Source: Algoriphagus iocasae (GTDB lineage Bacteria; Bacteroidota; Bacteroidia; Cytophagales; Cyclobacteriaceae). Taken from it: a DNA stretch of 64,000 nt. Position numbers and translations under genes: made by a program. How positions within the stretch are numbered: the first letter of the stretch is position 1; each line of letters starts with the position of its first letter. Location of the stretch: NCBI RefSeq assembly GCF_014206875.1, contig NZ_JACIJO010000002.1, positions 1,168,006-1,232,005 of the forward strand. Reading direction: 5' to 3'. This document shows, piece after piece, positions 43,690 to 52,608 of this stretch. A model generated the notes under the pieces. It saw only the letters and a program-made list of their open reading frames with translations, was not told where the DNA came from and did no database searches.

Positions 43690-44370
43690 ATGCAAAAGAA
43701 GAGCAAGCTGGCTATCAAACATTATCATGGTAATGAGCTGGAAAAGATAGGCAAATCTGCCACCGGATTTCCGCTGTACGTCATGGTTCGATACAAGAAT
43801 GTCAAAACCAAATTTGCTTCTAGAATCGGGATGAAATTTGTAAAGGATCATGATGGTGATCTTAGTGCTTTAGATCGAGAAGTATCCAGAATCATTGAGG
43901 AGGAAGTTAAGTATATTGAGATGCTTCGGGATTACTTTGAGGATTCTTTGGAAGTAGAATTTACGCCGTCTATGATAGTGAATGAAGCCTATGAAAAGGT
44001 CACCTTGGAAAGGGTCGTTGACTATTTTGATTCCATTTTTGAGGATAGAGAGGTAAAGGAGATCCTTTGGAATATCAATCAGGATTTAGCTGAGTTGTAT
44101 GAAGTGGCTGGTCCCGTTCGGTTCTTGTCTGCTTTACGTCATTTGGATTCGGAGCTTTTTAGTAGGATTATGAATATCCCAGAGGTTAAGGAGGTCTTTG
44201 ACTATTATTTGGAGTACAAGTCCCTTAATTGGCCAGAGGTGACTAGGCTGCAAGTCAGGATGGCAGATGAAGAAGGAGAAAGAGTTTCTTCTAAATTGAG
44301 AAAATGGCTAGATGAGAAATTTGATGCAGAAATGCACCATTTCTATCATTTGAAGCCTATAAATATTTAA
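43690..44370 (+). CDS. ICE-encoded hypothetical protein next to the integrase
   Basis: A 226-residue soluble, mostly helical acidic protein. I do not recognise the family. ATG at 43690 follows the integrase stop by 2 bp, so it is co-transcribed with it; an in-frame GTG at 43684 is an alternative. No HTH or catalytic motif is evident. Position suggests a role with the integrase, for example an integration/excision accessory factor (inference only). Confidence 0.7.
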   Translation: MQKKSKLAIKHYHGNELEKIGKSATGFPLYVMVRYKNVKTKFASRIGMKFVKDHDGDLSALDREVSRIIEEEVKYIEMLRDYFEDSLEVEFTPSMIVNEAYEKVTLERVVDYFDSIFEDREVKEILWNINQDLAELYEVAGPVRFLSALRHLDSELFSRIMNIPEVKEVFDYYLEYKSLNWPEVTRLQVRMADEEGERVSSKLRKWLDEKFDAEMHHFYHLKPINI

Positions 44371-44377
44371 ATGTTAA

Positions 44378-44410
44378 AAAATCGGACACTAGTGACCGAT
44401 TTTATATTTT
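44378..44410 (+). terminator. Terminator of the integrase operon
   Basis: AAAATCGG / CCGATTTT stem around ACACTAGTGA, followed by a T-rich tail. Confidence 0.8.
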
Positions 44411-44415
44411 TTGCT

Positions 44416-44423
44416 TATATTTG
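44416..44423 (+). promoter_or_regulatory. -7 box of the HTH gene at 44446
   Basis: TATATTTG 22 nt before the ATG. Confidence 0.6.
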
Positions 44424-44445
44424 AGTAAATCAAACTCAAATCAAG

Positions 44446-44754
44446 ATGAATCAAGACACTTTTATTCCGTTTTCAGCTGTTAGCCAAAAATGGCTTGAAG
44501 AGAAGTTCAACAAGCTGGAAGAGAAAATTGCAAATATGAGTTCGGGGACTTCCGATAAGTCCATAAAAAACGAATGGCTCTCACTTCAGGAATTCATGGA
44601 GGCAACAGGTGTGAAATCCCATTACTCCATTTCCAAAATGGAGTCCGTTTCTGAATCTAGGGGAGAGGAATTCCGCTCCATGTTCAGAGGGAAAAGACGC
44701 TTTATCCACCAAAGAGAGGTGGAAAGATTTTATGCTGGAGAGTTTGAAAATTAA
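44446..44754 (+). CDS. Putative DNA-binding/excisionase-like protein
   Basis: A 102-residue protein. An N-terminal short coiled coil (KWLEEKFNKLEEKIANM) is followed by a helix-turn-helix-like region WLSLQEFMEATGVKSHYSISKMESV and RGKRRFIHQREVERFYAG, a layout close to MerR/Xis-type HTH_17 proteins of Bacteroidota ICEs and plasmids. Probably binds att or operator DNA (inference). Own promoter and a perfect 12-bp-stem terminator. Confidence 0.68.
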   Translation: MNQDTFIPFSAVSQKWLEEKFNKLEEKIANMSSGTSDKSIKNEWLSLQEFMEATGVKSHYSISKMESVSESRGEEFRSMFRGKRRFIHQREVERFYAGEFEN

Positions 44755-44783
44755 AAAGGAAAGGACAGCCATCCTTTCCTTTT
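44754..44783 (+). terminator. Terminator of the HTH gene
   Basis: 12-bp perfect stem AAAAGGAAAGGA / TCCTTTCCTTTT with CAGCCA loop. Confidence 0.85.
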
Positions 44784-45022
44784 GTTGAAAAAGCCAGTGG
44801 GCAGTTCCAAGTTGTCTTTTAACCTTCTGTTATTAAAAGTGTGTACTAAATTGGTAAAACTTTCAATCAAAGTCAACTTAGGCAAGACTGATCTCCCAAC
44901 TTTTTCATCTCTCCCGACTCAGCACCAACTCTTGGTGATCAACTGATCTAATCAATTTATTCTTAAACAATTAATTGCAGCATTGGATAATAATGTTGCC
45001 TGGAATTTTAATGCCAAAAAGT

Positions 45023-46045
45023 ATGACTTTATTAAATCAAGAATCTAATTCTAATGCACCCAGAAATGGTGAATTTTTAACCATCAAATCCGCTAACCAG
45101 TGGATTGATGAGGCCAAAAGTAAACCAATCCCCAAAAAGATATTTGGCCCATTTTGGTATGAAGAAGAGCTATGTATCCTCTTTGCCGATACGAATCAGG
45201 GTAAATCTCTGCTTGCTGTTCAGATCATCGACAGTGTGACAAAAGGAACTTCGACGCTAGGCCTGGAAATGGAGCTTCCTAAGTCCAAGGTAATTTACTT
45301 TGACCTGGAATTGACGGCCAAGCAATTTGAAATGCGATATGCACAACACGATAAGGATAAAGACATCCTGTTTGACCATTTCGAATTCAGTGAACAATTT
45401 TTAAGAGCTGAAATCAATCCCTATGGCTATGATGTATCGGTAGAAGATTACGAATCCTTTCTCTTTCGTGAGATTGAAAGCCAAACCACTGAGTCCAAGG
45501 CAAAAATTCTGGTGATCGATAATCTGTCCTGTGTCATTTCTGATAATGAAAAAGCAAAGAATACTACTCCGTTTTTGATTCGGCTTAACAACCTAAAGAA
45601 GATGTATGGCTGGTCGATCTTATTGATAGCACATACTCCCAAGAGGAATTTATTTGCTCCCATCAGTAGAAATGACATTCAGGGAAGCAAGAGCTTTATC
45701 AATCTTATCGATTCTTGCTTCGCAGTAGGGGAGAGTCAAAAAGATCCATCGATTAAATACCTGAAACAAATCAAAGTCCGGTATGGAGCATTTCAATTTC
45801 CTTCTGAGAATGTATTGGTATGCAAAATCGGTAAGGAGACTAATTTCAGCTCCTTCAAATTTTTAGAATATGGAAAAGAGTCAGAGCATCTCAAGCACTT
45901 CGATGCAGCTGATAAGGTCCAGGTAAAGAATAAAGCTTTTGAACTGAAAAAGAGTGGCTATTCGAATGTGAAAATCGCTCTGGAATTAGGAGTGTCAGAA
46001 GGAGCCGTGCGAAAGTGGCTGAAACAGGCTGAAATCGAGGATTAG
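45023..46045 (+). CDS. RepA-like RecA-fold ATPase with C-terminal HTH
   Basis: About 340 residues. RecA-fold NTPase: P-loop ADTNQGKS (about 50-57), Walker B ILVIDNLS, and the LLIAHTPKR motif. Resembles AAA_25/RepA-like helicases of Bacteroidota mobile elements. The C-terminal segment SNVKIALELGVSEGAVRKWLKQ is a helix-turn-helix. Start is uncertain; ATGs at 44993, 45011 and 45023 are in frame. The iteron array at 46068 lies 23 bp after the stop and a primase gene follows, so a replication or origin-opening role is likely. Confidence 0.8.
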   Translation: MTLLNQESNSNAPRNGEFLTIKSANQWIDEAKSKPIPKKIFGPFWYEEELCILFADTNQGKSLLAVQIIDSVTKGTSTLGLEMELPKSKVIYFDLELTAKQFEMRYAQHDKDKDILFDHFEFSEQFLRAEINPYGYDVSVEDYESFLFREIESQTTESKAKILVIDNLSCVISDNEKAKNTTPFLIRLNNLKKMYGWSILLIAHTPKRNLFAPISRNDIQGSKSFINLIDSCFAVGESQKDPSIKYLKQIKVRYGAFQFPSENVLVCKIGKETNFSSFKFLEYGKESEHLKHFDAADKVQVKNKAFELKKSGYSNVKIALELGVSEGAVRKWLKQAEIED

Positions 46046-46067
46046 TCGGACTCGAACGAATCGTACT

Positions 46068-46103
46068 GTACGAGGGGTACGAGGTGTACGAACCGTACGA
46101 ATT
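46068..46103 (+). repeat. 9-bp iteron array (GTACGAnnn x4)
   Basis: GTACGA at 46068, 46077, 46086 and 46095, exactly 9 bp apart, followed by a T-rich stretch (46115-46150). It sits between the RepA-like ATPase and primase genes. Candidate replication origin or operator. Confidence 0.85.
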
Positions 46104-46244
46104 CCTATACCTCCTACCCTTCTTTTTCTTTTTGATGTATTTCTATCAAATGTCAGCAAAAGAGAAAAATAGCTACTGATTTCAAGTGGCTGTAAATCAA
46201 CTGTCTTTTTTAATTAGTGAAAACACTTTAACACAAAACCAACC

Positions 46245-47267
46245 ATGAATTATACTGATTTAAAACATGAAGCGAGTCGAATCAAAAGGGACTTCTCTAT
46301 AATAGATTATTTCCAGGGCTTAGTGAGTGTTGGAGCACTGAAATATGAAGGTATGCAAGGGAAGGAGCATTTCTTTGGGTTTCTCTCACAGCGGACTGGT
46401 TCCATCGCAGTGGATCATAGAACCAATGTGTGGTATGACCATGCTGCAGGAAGAGGAGGGGATGTTTTAGAAGCTGTCCAGGTTTTCGAAAATAAAACCT
46501 TTGCCCAGTCAGTTGAGCAACTTTCTGATTTTCCAACAGAGAGAACCGTGATACCAACGAATAAGCCAAAGGCCGCACCGAAGATTAAGATTGAAAGTGT
46601 AAAGAGGGTTTCTCATCCGGCTTTGGTGAATTATATACGAACCAGGGGGCTAGAGCCTAATGAGATTTCGGATTTCGCTAAGGAAGTACATTGGGGAAAT
46701 AAAGGGAGGAAGTACTTCGCTGTTGGTTTTCCCAACGAGTCTGGTGGATGGGTGCTTAGATCTTCCATTTTCAAAGGGAATATTCTAGGAGGAGGTATTT
46801 CTATCCAGGTACTTGGAACTCCTGAAAGAATAAAAATCTTCGAAGGCTGGTTTGACTTTCTGAGTTATCTGAAGTTGTCAGGAGCAACCGATTTAAAAGC
46901 AATTATTTTGAACAGTACTGCCAATCTGAAATTAAGCCTGATCCTGGATGTTTTGGCAGAATGTGAGGTGGTAGATCTTTACCTGGATAACGATGCTACC
47001 GGTGATAAGTACACGGGCTTTTTCATGAAAGCAGCCCAGCTTTACCACTATTGTCGAAGGAATTCAATTTCTACTGATTGGGATTTGAAGATGCTAAAGG
47101 GTTGCCGTGATAAATTTGAGAAGCTCATTTCAACTCTCAAAATCAGCTCTAGAGATGTTGAAGGAATATGGAGATTTCAAACTGAAGTGACCGATCAAAG
47201 GTATCGATATAAGGGATTTGAGGATTTTAATGAGCTTTTGAAGCCTCATGTTGTCACTAGAAATTAG
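46245..47267 (+). CDS. Toprim-domain primase, zinc-finger region without cysteines
   Basis: A 340-residue DnaG-like protein. The N-terminal region has the order of a CHC2 zinc finger domain and the GRGGDVLEAV motif that follows it, but no zinc cysteines. The toprim core shows E in IKIFEGWFDFLSYL and the D-x-D pair in LYLDNDATGDKY. Such primases accompany mobilisable elements and ICEs in Bacteroidota. It would prime element replication with the RepA-like ATPase and iterons upstream. The longer intergenic gap before it (199 bp) holds the iteron array. Confidence 0.85.
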   Translation: MNYTDLKHEASRIKRDFSIIDYFQGLVSVGALKYEGMQGKEHFFGFLSQRTGSIAVDHRTNVWYDHAAGRGGDVLEAVQVFENKTFAQSVEQLSDFPTERTVIPTNKPKAAPKIKIESVKRVSHPALVNYIRTRGLEPNEISDFAKEVHWGNKGRKYFAVGFPNESGGWVLRSSIFKGNILGGGISIQVLGTPERIKIFEGWFDFLSYLKLSGATDLKAIILNSTANLKLSLILDVLAECEVVDLYLDNDATGDKYTGFFMKAAQLYHYCRRNSISTDWDLKMLKGCRDKFEKLISTLKISSRDVEGIWRFQTEVTDQRYRYKGFEDFNELLKPHVVTRN

Positions 47268-47618
47268 AAACATGTTAGGAAGTGACATATTCAGTTTTTT
47301 TCATTTTATACACAAAAATACCCAGTACAGGGTATTTTTTTTGTTTGGGTTAATCCTTTTCTTGGCAGCACCATTTATTCAAAACGCATCCTCAGAGCCA
47401 AAGTGTGATAAGTATGAGTGTCAAATAAATGGGAAATATCACCAACTACTTAAGGGGATTTGCCTTATTTTGGGAAATAACACCAATTGAGGATGTTCAA
47501 TCGTTGTATGCCATGCTGAAAAAATCCACCGCACAAATAACTCATTCGATTTTGCCGACTCACAAGCCAAACGCAAAAAACCAAAAGAGCTATTTATTGC
47601 CAAAGCACAATGAAATAA
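47268..47618. other. Intergenic region before the STAND gene
   Basis: After the terminator at 47314-47342 there are only short frames that share no family features. CACAAGCCAAA at 47561-47571 recurs at 52011-52021 beyond the STAND gene. No TAnnTTTG box was found close to the ATG at 47619. Confidence 0.5.
47314..47342 (+). terminator. Terminator after the primase gene
   Basis: AAAAATACCC / GGGTATTTTT stem with AGTACA loop and long T-run. Confidence 0.88.
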
Positions 47619-50600
47619 ATGACAGGAATTGAAAACATAGATTTTGGTAAGCTGAAACCTTATGATGGAAAAGTAACCCAGTGCTTTGAACAGCTTTGTT
47701 ATCAAATTGCATTAAAAGAATATGGCCATCTTGGAAAATTCACTCCTATCGATGGTAGCGGTGGTGATGGAGGCGTTGAATTCTACTTGAAACACAATAA
47801 TGGGGAGACTTGGGGTTGGCAATGTAAATTTTTTGGTGACAATGGCAGATTGAATGTAAGTTCAAGAGATACAGCAATTGAAAATTCCTTAGAAACAGCT
47901 TGTAGAAATCATATGAATTTGACTAAGTGGTTTCTCTGTTTAAAAACAGACTTAACTACTGATAGTCTTTCAAGTAAAGGAAAGTTTAGTAAGGGAGAGC
48001 GCAGCTGGTTCAATAACGAACTTCCTAAGAAGATTCCCACTTCCAGAATAATTAATCTTGAACTTTGGGGTAAATCGGACTTTGTATCATTTCTGAATAG
48101 TGCAAAACTTCTTGGTATTAGAAGTTTCTTTTTTGGTGAACTTGAATTTAACGATGGATGGTTCAATCGTAGATTTGAAGAAAACTACCAAAAGGTTAAG
48201 GACAAATTCGATCCAGATCTTCACAGTATAGATCAATACACTCAAACAATCATTGACTTCTCTCTTCTTAATACGGGTTATTTAAAACACTTAGAGGGTT
48301 TAAAAAAGGAGCTTCTCGATAAAGCCAATCAAATAAAATCTGCCATTGTAGATTTCCGTGACGAAAAAAATATCTCCAAAAAGGAGGAAAGTATCAGAGG
48401 TGCTTACCTTATCGTTTGTCAAGATTTTCAAAAGCATATTTCGTTAGTGTTTGAAAAGATCGACTCTTTAAAGAATTGTTTTGTTTCCTTTAAAGGAACA
48501 GAACTTTCATCTTTTCAAATAGAAGATTTGAGAAAGGACTTTTTCAAATACCTCGATAAGATTGATTATTCATCCTTTGAAGAAAAGTCAAGGGCAGCAA
48601 GAGATGCATATTCAATTTCCTATCTCATATCCGAATTTGGTGAAATTTATGAACGTTTCTTCAGGAATTACTTTCACCAGTCTCAAAGGACTATTCATTT
48701 TATCTCAGACGCAGGTAAAGGAAAAACTCATCTTTCGTGTGACATCGCATTTAAGAGAATTCAGCAGAATGAACCAGCTATTTTTCTCACAGCTGACAAG
48801 TTTTCAGGGGAAAAGTCTATTTCTGAGGCGATAAGAAAAATCCTTGACGTTGAGAATAAATTCACAGAAGATGAATTCCTTGATGCTCTGGATATTTACG
48901 GTTCGATAGTTAAGAAAAAAGTTCCAATAATCATTGATGGACTGAATGAAACAATAGAAAACAGGTACTTTTCCCCTATTTGGAAAAACCACCTTAGCAG
49001 TTTTGAAACTAAAACTAATGAACGTGACAATTTAGTACTAATTACTACCTGCCGTAATTCTTACAAGAATAGGGTTTGGGCTGATTCGAATGCCAACTTT
49101 CACTACTTGAATGGATTTGACGACTATGAAACTATTCAGGAGGCGGTCAACAAATATTTCAGCAAATACCTGTTAAAAGCAGACCTATTTTTTGCACGAT
49201 TAGAAAAATTTCGAGAGCCAATTTTTTTAAAAATTTTCTGTGAAATTAAAAATCCGAATTGGAGAAGTGGAGACCCTGTAGAAGTCAATATTGAGGAGGA
49301 GTCTACCTATGATATCTTTAAAGAATATCTGGATCAAGTCAATCGTAGGGTAACAAATAGCAACCATCTTTTAAGGTCTAATGAACCTTTCATTAATAAC
49401 AGCCTATCAGTTCTATCTGAGTTCTTATGGGAAAATGATCTACGGGAAATTCCAATAGATAAGTTCTACACCTTAATTGATGGTGATAAAGAGTATGACA
49501 AAGACAACTCAAAAGCGGATATATTAATCAGTGAGGGATTGGTAATGACCCGCGATATAAGAGAGAAAATAGAATTTGTCAGTTTCACCTACGATATGCT
49601 CGCAGGGTTCCTAATTGGTGTTAGATTAATAGAGCGTACTAATAATTTGAAGTATTTCACAAGCACAGAATTCATTAACAAGATAATTCGAGAGAAAGGT
49701 CAGCATCCCTTGTATGAAGATGTACTATATGCATTGTGCATGTTATTGCCACAGGTGAAAAATGTTGCAATGCACGAATTGCTTAAAACCAATTGGAAAT
49801 TACGATTTACCAAAAAGTCAATTTTTAAGAAGCTGCCAAAGTTTGTCAAGAAACAATTTAAAGAGAGTATTTCATTCTCAAATTACTGCTTTAGTCAGTC
49901 AGTTGTTACACTGTTTAGCTTGCCAGCACAATTTGTTCAAGATACCGACCGAGAATTAGTAAGGTCACTATTCAACCGTTCAATTGAAAATCATAAACCA
50001 CTACTTGACCTTTTCTTTAAAACAGTCAGTGATACTAAACACCCTTTAAACTCTAACTTTTTTTCTCAGCTTCTTGCCTCTTTAGAAATGAATGCAAGAG
50101 ATCTAAGTTGGACAGAGTACATTAGAAAAAGAGCCTATGATTTAGAAGAGTTTGTTGAAGAATTTGAGCAACAATGTAAATTGAATAATAGAGAGTCGGA
50201 GATTTTAATTAGGAAACAACACCTTCTTGCAAAATTCATCTTATGGTTTCTGACGAGTACAAACCGTAACCTTCGAGATAAGTCCACAAGAGCACTTTAT
50301 TACTATGGGAGGAAATTTCCTTCTTCGTTTTCTAAGCTAGTTTTTGAATCATTGAAAATTAATGACCCTTATGTATGGGAGCGTAGTTTAGCATGTTTAT
50401 ATGGGGTTTCAATGGGAAATCATAACTCCATAAGTTCGGATAAGTTTCGAAAAGAAACTCTTCCTGAAATTGGGAAATCGTTACATGATCTAATGTTCAA
50501 AAATGACGCTCCATTTTCAACAACCCATATTTTAGCCAGAGATTACGCCAGAAGAACAATTGAAATATGTTTGATTCATCACCCTAACCTATTAACATCA

Positions 50601-51962
50601 AGCGAAATAGAAGAAATTCGACCTCCGTATTCTTATGGCGGTATTAGGGATTTAGGTGAACGCAATCATGAAGAAATTGAATTTGGCTACTCTGGCCCTA
50701 TTCACATGGATTTCAGCAATTATACGATAGGAAGAATTGTGAAAGATGGAGGATCTTATGCTAATCCACCTGAAAAGGTTAAAGTTCGGAAGCAAATTCT
50801 GTGGCGGATTCACGACTTGGGTTGGAACGAAGAACTGTTCAAAGAAGCTGAGACTTCACTCGGCAATGACAACTATTATAGCGGCCGTACAGAAAGAGCT
50901 AAAGTCGAGCGGTACGGGAAGAAGTATTCTTGGATTGCATTTTTTGAGAATGCAGGTTTAAGGAATGATTTAGGCCTTTTGGAAAAGGAATGGGACAGAT
51001 ACAGACTATCAGATGCAGACATAGACCCCAGCTTTCCACAGAAACCACCAAATGAGCTATTTGTAACTCATGATTTATTAGGTGACAGAAACTCTCCATT
51101 AGAAAAATGGTATGAAGAAGGTGGGATGCCGCATATTGAAGACTACCTAACTCAAACGGCTTTAAAAGGGCGGGACGGAGAATGGATTTGCTTAGATGGA
51201 TTTATTGTTCAAGAAGATGTTCCTGCAGAACGGGAGCGATTCTCATTTATAAGGAGTTTCTTAGTTGAAGAGAAAGACTATAGTAAAGTGATGGATTTGC
51301 TAAACAAGCAAAATCTTGGCGGGCGCTGGTTGCCAGAGAAGCATGAAAACTACTATACATATGGGGGTGAACTGTACATATTTGACGAAGCTACATATGA
51401 CAACTATACAGAATTAGAATTTGTTGTAGGTAAAAGAAAAGAGAAAGTTAAACCTGGAGACCCTGGTTATTATCCATCAATATTCTTGGACATTGATAAA
51501 GAAGACATTGAAATCAATAAAGAGTTTCCAGAAGAAATAGAAATTGAAGTATCAGAATTGGAAAAATTCGAAGCGCTAATGCCTGTAATGAAATACAACT
51601 GGGAAAGTTATCATTCTTCCGTAAACAAAGATGGTCACGTCACAGTTGTTGCGAAAGAACTCGCTAATCAATTAGGATTAGTTAGCCAGCCTCAAACTTT
51701 CGACCTACTAGACCAAGATGGTACAGCGGCTTCAATTAATGTTTATTTCCACAATGAGTACAATAACAATCATTCCCTTGTTTATCTCAGAAAGGACTTA
51801 TTAGACAAATATTTGAAGGATAAGAAAATGAAGTTTGTGTGGGCTATTTGGGGAGAAAGGCAGTTGACCTTTAAAACAAATGAAAGAAGAACTGAATTCT
51901 TTACGGCTCATCCGTTCAAAGACCATCAAGTTTTTCAAAAGGTAATTGAATATGAAAAGTAG
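47619..51962 (+). CDS. Mrr-like nuclease - STAND NTPase antiphage protein, Avs4-like architecture
   Basis: A 1447-residue protein. Residues 1-165 form a restriction-endonuclease (Mrr-type PD-(D/E)xK) domain: FEQLCYQIALKEY, then GSGGDGGVEF with Asp50 and Glu54, and WQCKF with Gln68-x-Lys70. Residues 190-350 are helical. A STAND/NACHT-type P-loop ATPase follows: Walker A SDAGKGKTH (363-371), Walker B IIIDGLNE (437-444), then LITTCRNSY, the arginine sensor strand. The remaining 900 residues are mainly helical repeats, then a beta-containing C-terminus. This three-part plan (effector nuclease, STAND ATPase, sensor) is that of Avs proteins, in which phage proteins such as terminase or portal bind the C-terminal sensor and trigger nuclease activity. 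Assignment to a specific Avs type is inference. It is the only cargo gene in the first part of the ICE, with its own terminator. Confidence 0.82.
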   Translation: MTGIENIDFGKLKPYDGKVTQCFEQLCYQIALKEYGHLGKFTPIDGSGGDGGVEFYLKHNNGETWGWQCKFFGDNGRLNVSSRDTAIENSLETACRNHMNLTKWFLCLKTDLTTDSLSSKGKFSKGERSWFNNELPKKIPTSRIINLELWGKSDFVSFLNSAKLLGIRSFFFGELEFNDGWFNRRFEENYQKVKDKFDPDLHSIDQYTQTIIDFSLLNTGYLKHLEGLKKELLDKANQIKSAIVDFRDEKNISKKEESIRGAYLIVCQDFQKHISLVFEKIDSLKNCFVSFKGTELSSFQIEDLRKDFFKYLDKIDYSSFEEKSRAARDAYSISYLISEFGEIYERFFRNYFHQSQRTIHFISDAGKGKTHLSCDIAFKRIQQNEPAIFLTADKFSGEKSISEAIRKILDVENKFTEDEFLDALDIYGSIVKKKVPIIIDGLNETIENRYFSPIWKNHLSSFETKTNERDNLVLITTCRNSYKNRVWADSNANFHYLNGFDDYETIQEAVNKYFSKYLLKADLFFARLEKFREPIFLKIFCEIKNPNWRSGDPVEVNIEEESTYDIFKEYLDQVNRRVTNSNHLLRSNEPFINNSLSVLSEFLWENDLREIPIDKFYTLIDGDKEYDKDNSKADILISEGLVMTRDIREKIEFVSFTYDMLAGFLIGVRLIERTNNLKYFTSTEFINKIIREKGQHPLYEDVLYALCMLLPQVKNVAMHELLKTNWKLRFTKKSIFKKLPKFVKKQFKESISFSNYCFSQSVVTLFSLPAQFVQDTDRELVRSLFNRSIENHKPLLDLFFKTVSDTKHPLNSNFFSQLLASLEMNARDLSWTEYIRKRAYDLEEFVEEFEQQCKLNNRESEILIRKQHLLAKFILWFLTSTNRNLRDKSTRALYYYGRKFPSSFSKLVFESLKINDPYVWERSLACLYGVSMGNHNSISSDKFRKETLPEIGKSLHDLMFKNDAPFSTTHILARDYARRTIEICLIHHPNLLTSSEIEEIRPPYSYGGIRDLGERNHEEIEFGYSGPIHMDFSNYTIGRIVKDGGSYANPPEKVKVRKQILWRIHDLGWNEELFKEAETSLGNDNYYSGRTERAKVERYGKKYSWIAFFENAGLRNDLGLLEKEWDRYRLSDADIDPSFPQKPPNELFVTHDLLGDRNSPLEKWYEEGGMPHIEDYLTQTALKGRDGEWICLDGFIVQEDVPAERERFSFIRSFLVEEKDYSKVMDLLNKQNLGGRWLPEKHENYYTYGGELYIFDEATYDNYTELEFVVGKRKEKVKPGDPGYYPSIFLDIDKEDIEINKEFPEEIEIEVSELEKFEALMPVMKYNWESYHSSVNKDGHVTVVAKELANQLGLVSQPQTFDLLDQDGTAASINVYFHNEYNNNHSLVYLRKDLLDKYLKDKKMKFVWAIWGERQLTFKTNERRTEFFTAHPFKDHQVFQKVIEYEK

Positions 51963-52010
51963 ATTAATCCTCAACATCCATACACATTGCCAAGTCGCTA
52001 AATCCAGCGG

Positions 52011-52119
52011 CACAAGCCAAAACTTGCGAAAGGGTATGGCAGCCCCAACGCTGACAGAAAAGAAAATGAAAAAGCACGGGCAACATTGTGTTAAGCAATA
52101 GCGGGTTCAGTGCTTTTTT
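52011..52119 (+). terminator. Terminator region after the STAND gene
   Basis: AAAAAGCAC (52069-52077) pairs with GTGCTTTTTT (52110-52119) around a 32-nt loop that contains an inner ATTG/CAAT pairing. The segment starts with CACAAGCCAAA (52011-52021), identical to 47561-47571. Confidence 0.6.
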
Positions 52120-52221
52120 GAAGGTAAAACTAAAAATCTAAGGTCGGTGCTATTTGACAGATTTGAGGGTTGAAGTCCACTACTGCTCATCCACTCACCG
52201 TTATCGTAAATTATGATCCCT

Positions 52222-52608
52222 CTATTCCTTCCCAAACCTCTCCTCCAAAGTCGCTATCATCTTGAGCTTGGAATCCAGGAGATCACGGTAAAGTTTGTTT
52301 TCAGCGTTTAGCCGGTCGATTTCTAATTTTAGGTTTTCGATCTGTTTTTGGTCGTCGGCTAACTTTTCTGGACTCCATCCCTTAGTTGGGATGAAAGTGT
52401 CTATCATTTCTCCATCGCCGCTTTCCAGCCAGGCCAAGTTCACCTGGTGTACCTGCTTCAGCATGATTTTTATTTTGCCGGAGACATTGTTTTTGCCTCT
52501 TTCTATATCTGAATATCCAGCCTGAGTCAATCCTATGGATGCACCAAAATCCACTTGGGTCATACCTAAAAATTTTCGGATGATTTTTATTCGCTGATTT
52601 TCAGTCAC
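52222..52608 (-). CDS. XRE-family HTH repressor with coiled-coil tail
   Basis: A 128-residue protein: HTH_3 domain at 5-60 (MTQVDFGASIGLTQAGYSDIERGKNNVS) and a C-terminal coiled coil with heptads from about residue 80 (DQKQIENLKLEIDRLNAENKLYRDLL). No S24 peptidase. It is transcribed against the rest of the ICE and faces an AT-rich region holding palindromes at 52882-52930, likely operators. Probably the element's main lysogeny-type regulator (inference). Confidence 0.85.
   Translation of the reverse strand: MTENQRIKIIRKFLGMTQVDFGASIGLTQAGYSDIERGKNNVSGKIKIMLKQVHQVNLAWLESGDGEMIDTFIPTKGWSPEKLADDQKQIENLKLEIDRLNAENKLYRDLLDSKLKMIATLEERFGKE

Noticed and set aside
46068..46103. Possible CRISPR-like array
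   Set aside because: Period of 9 bp with no spacers of usual length and no cas genes; iterons fit better.
47248..47632. Short frames between the primase and STAND genes
   Set aside because: They begin inside the primase or run through the terminator; no family features.
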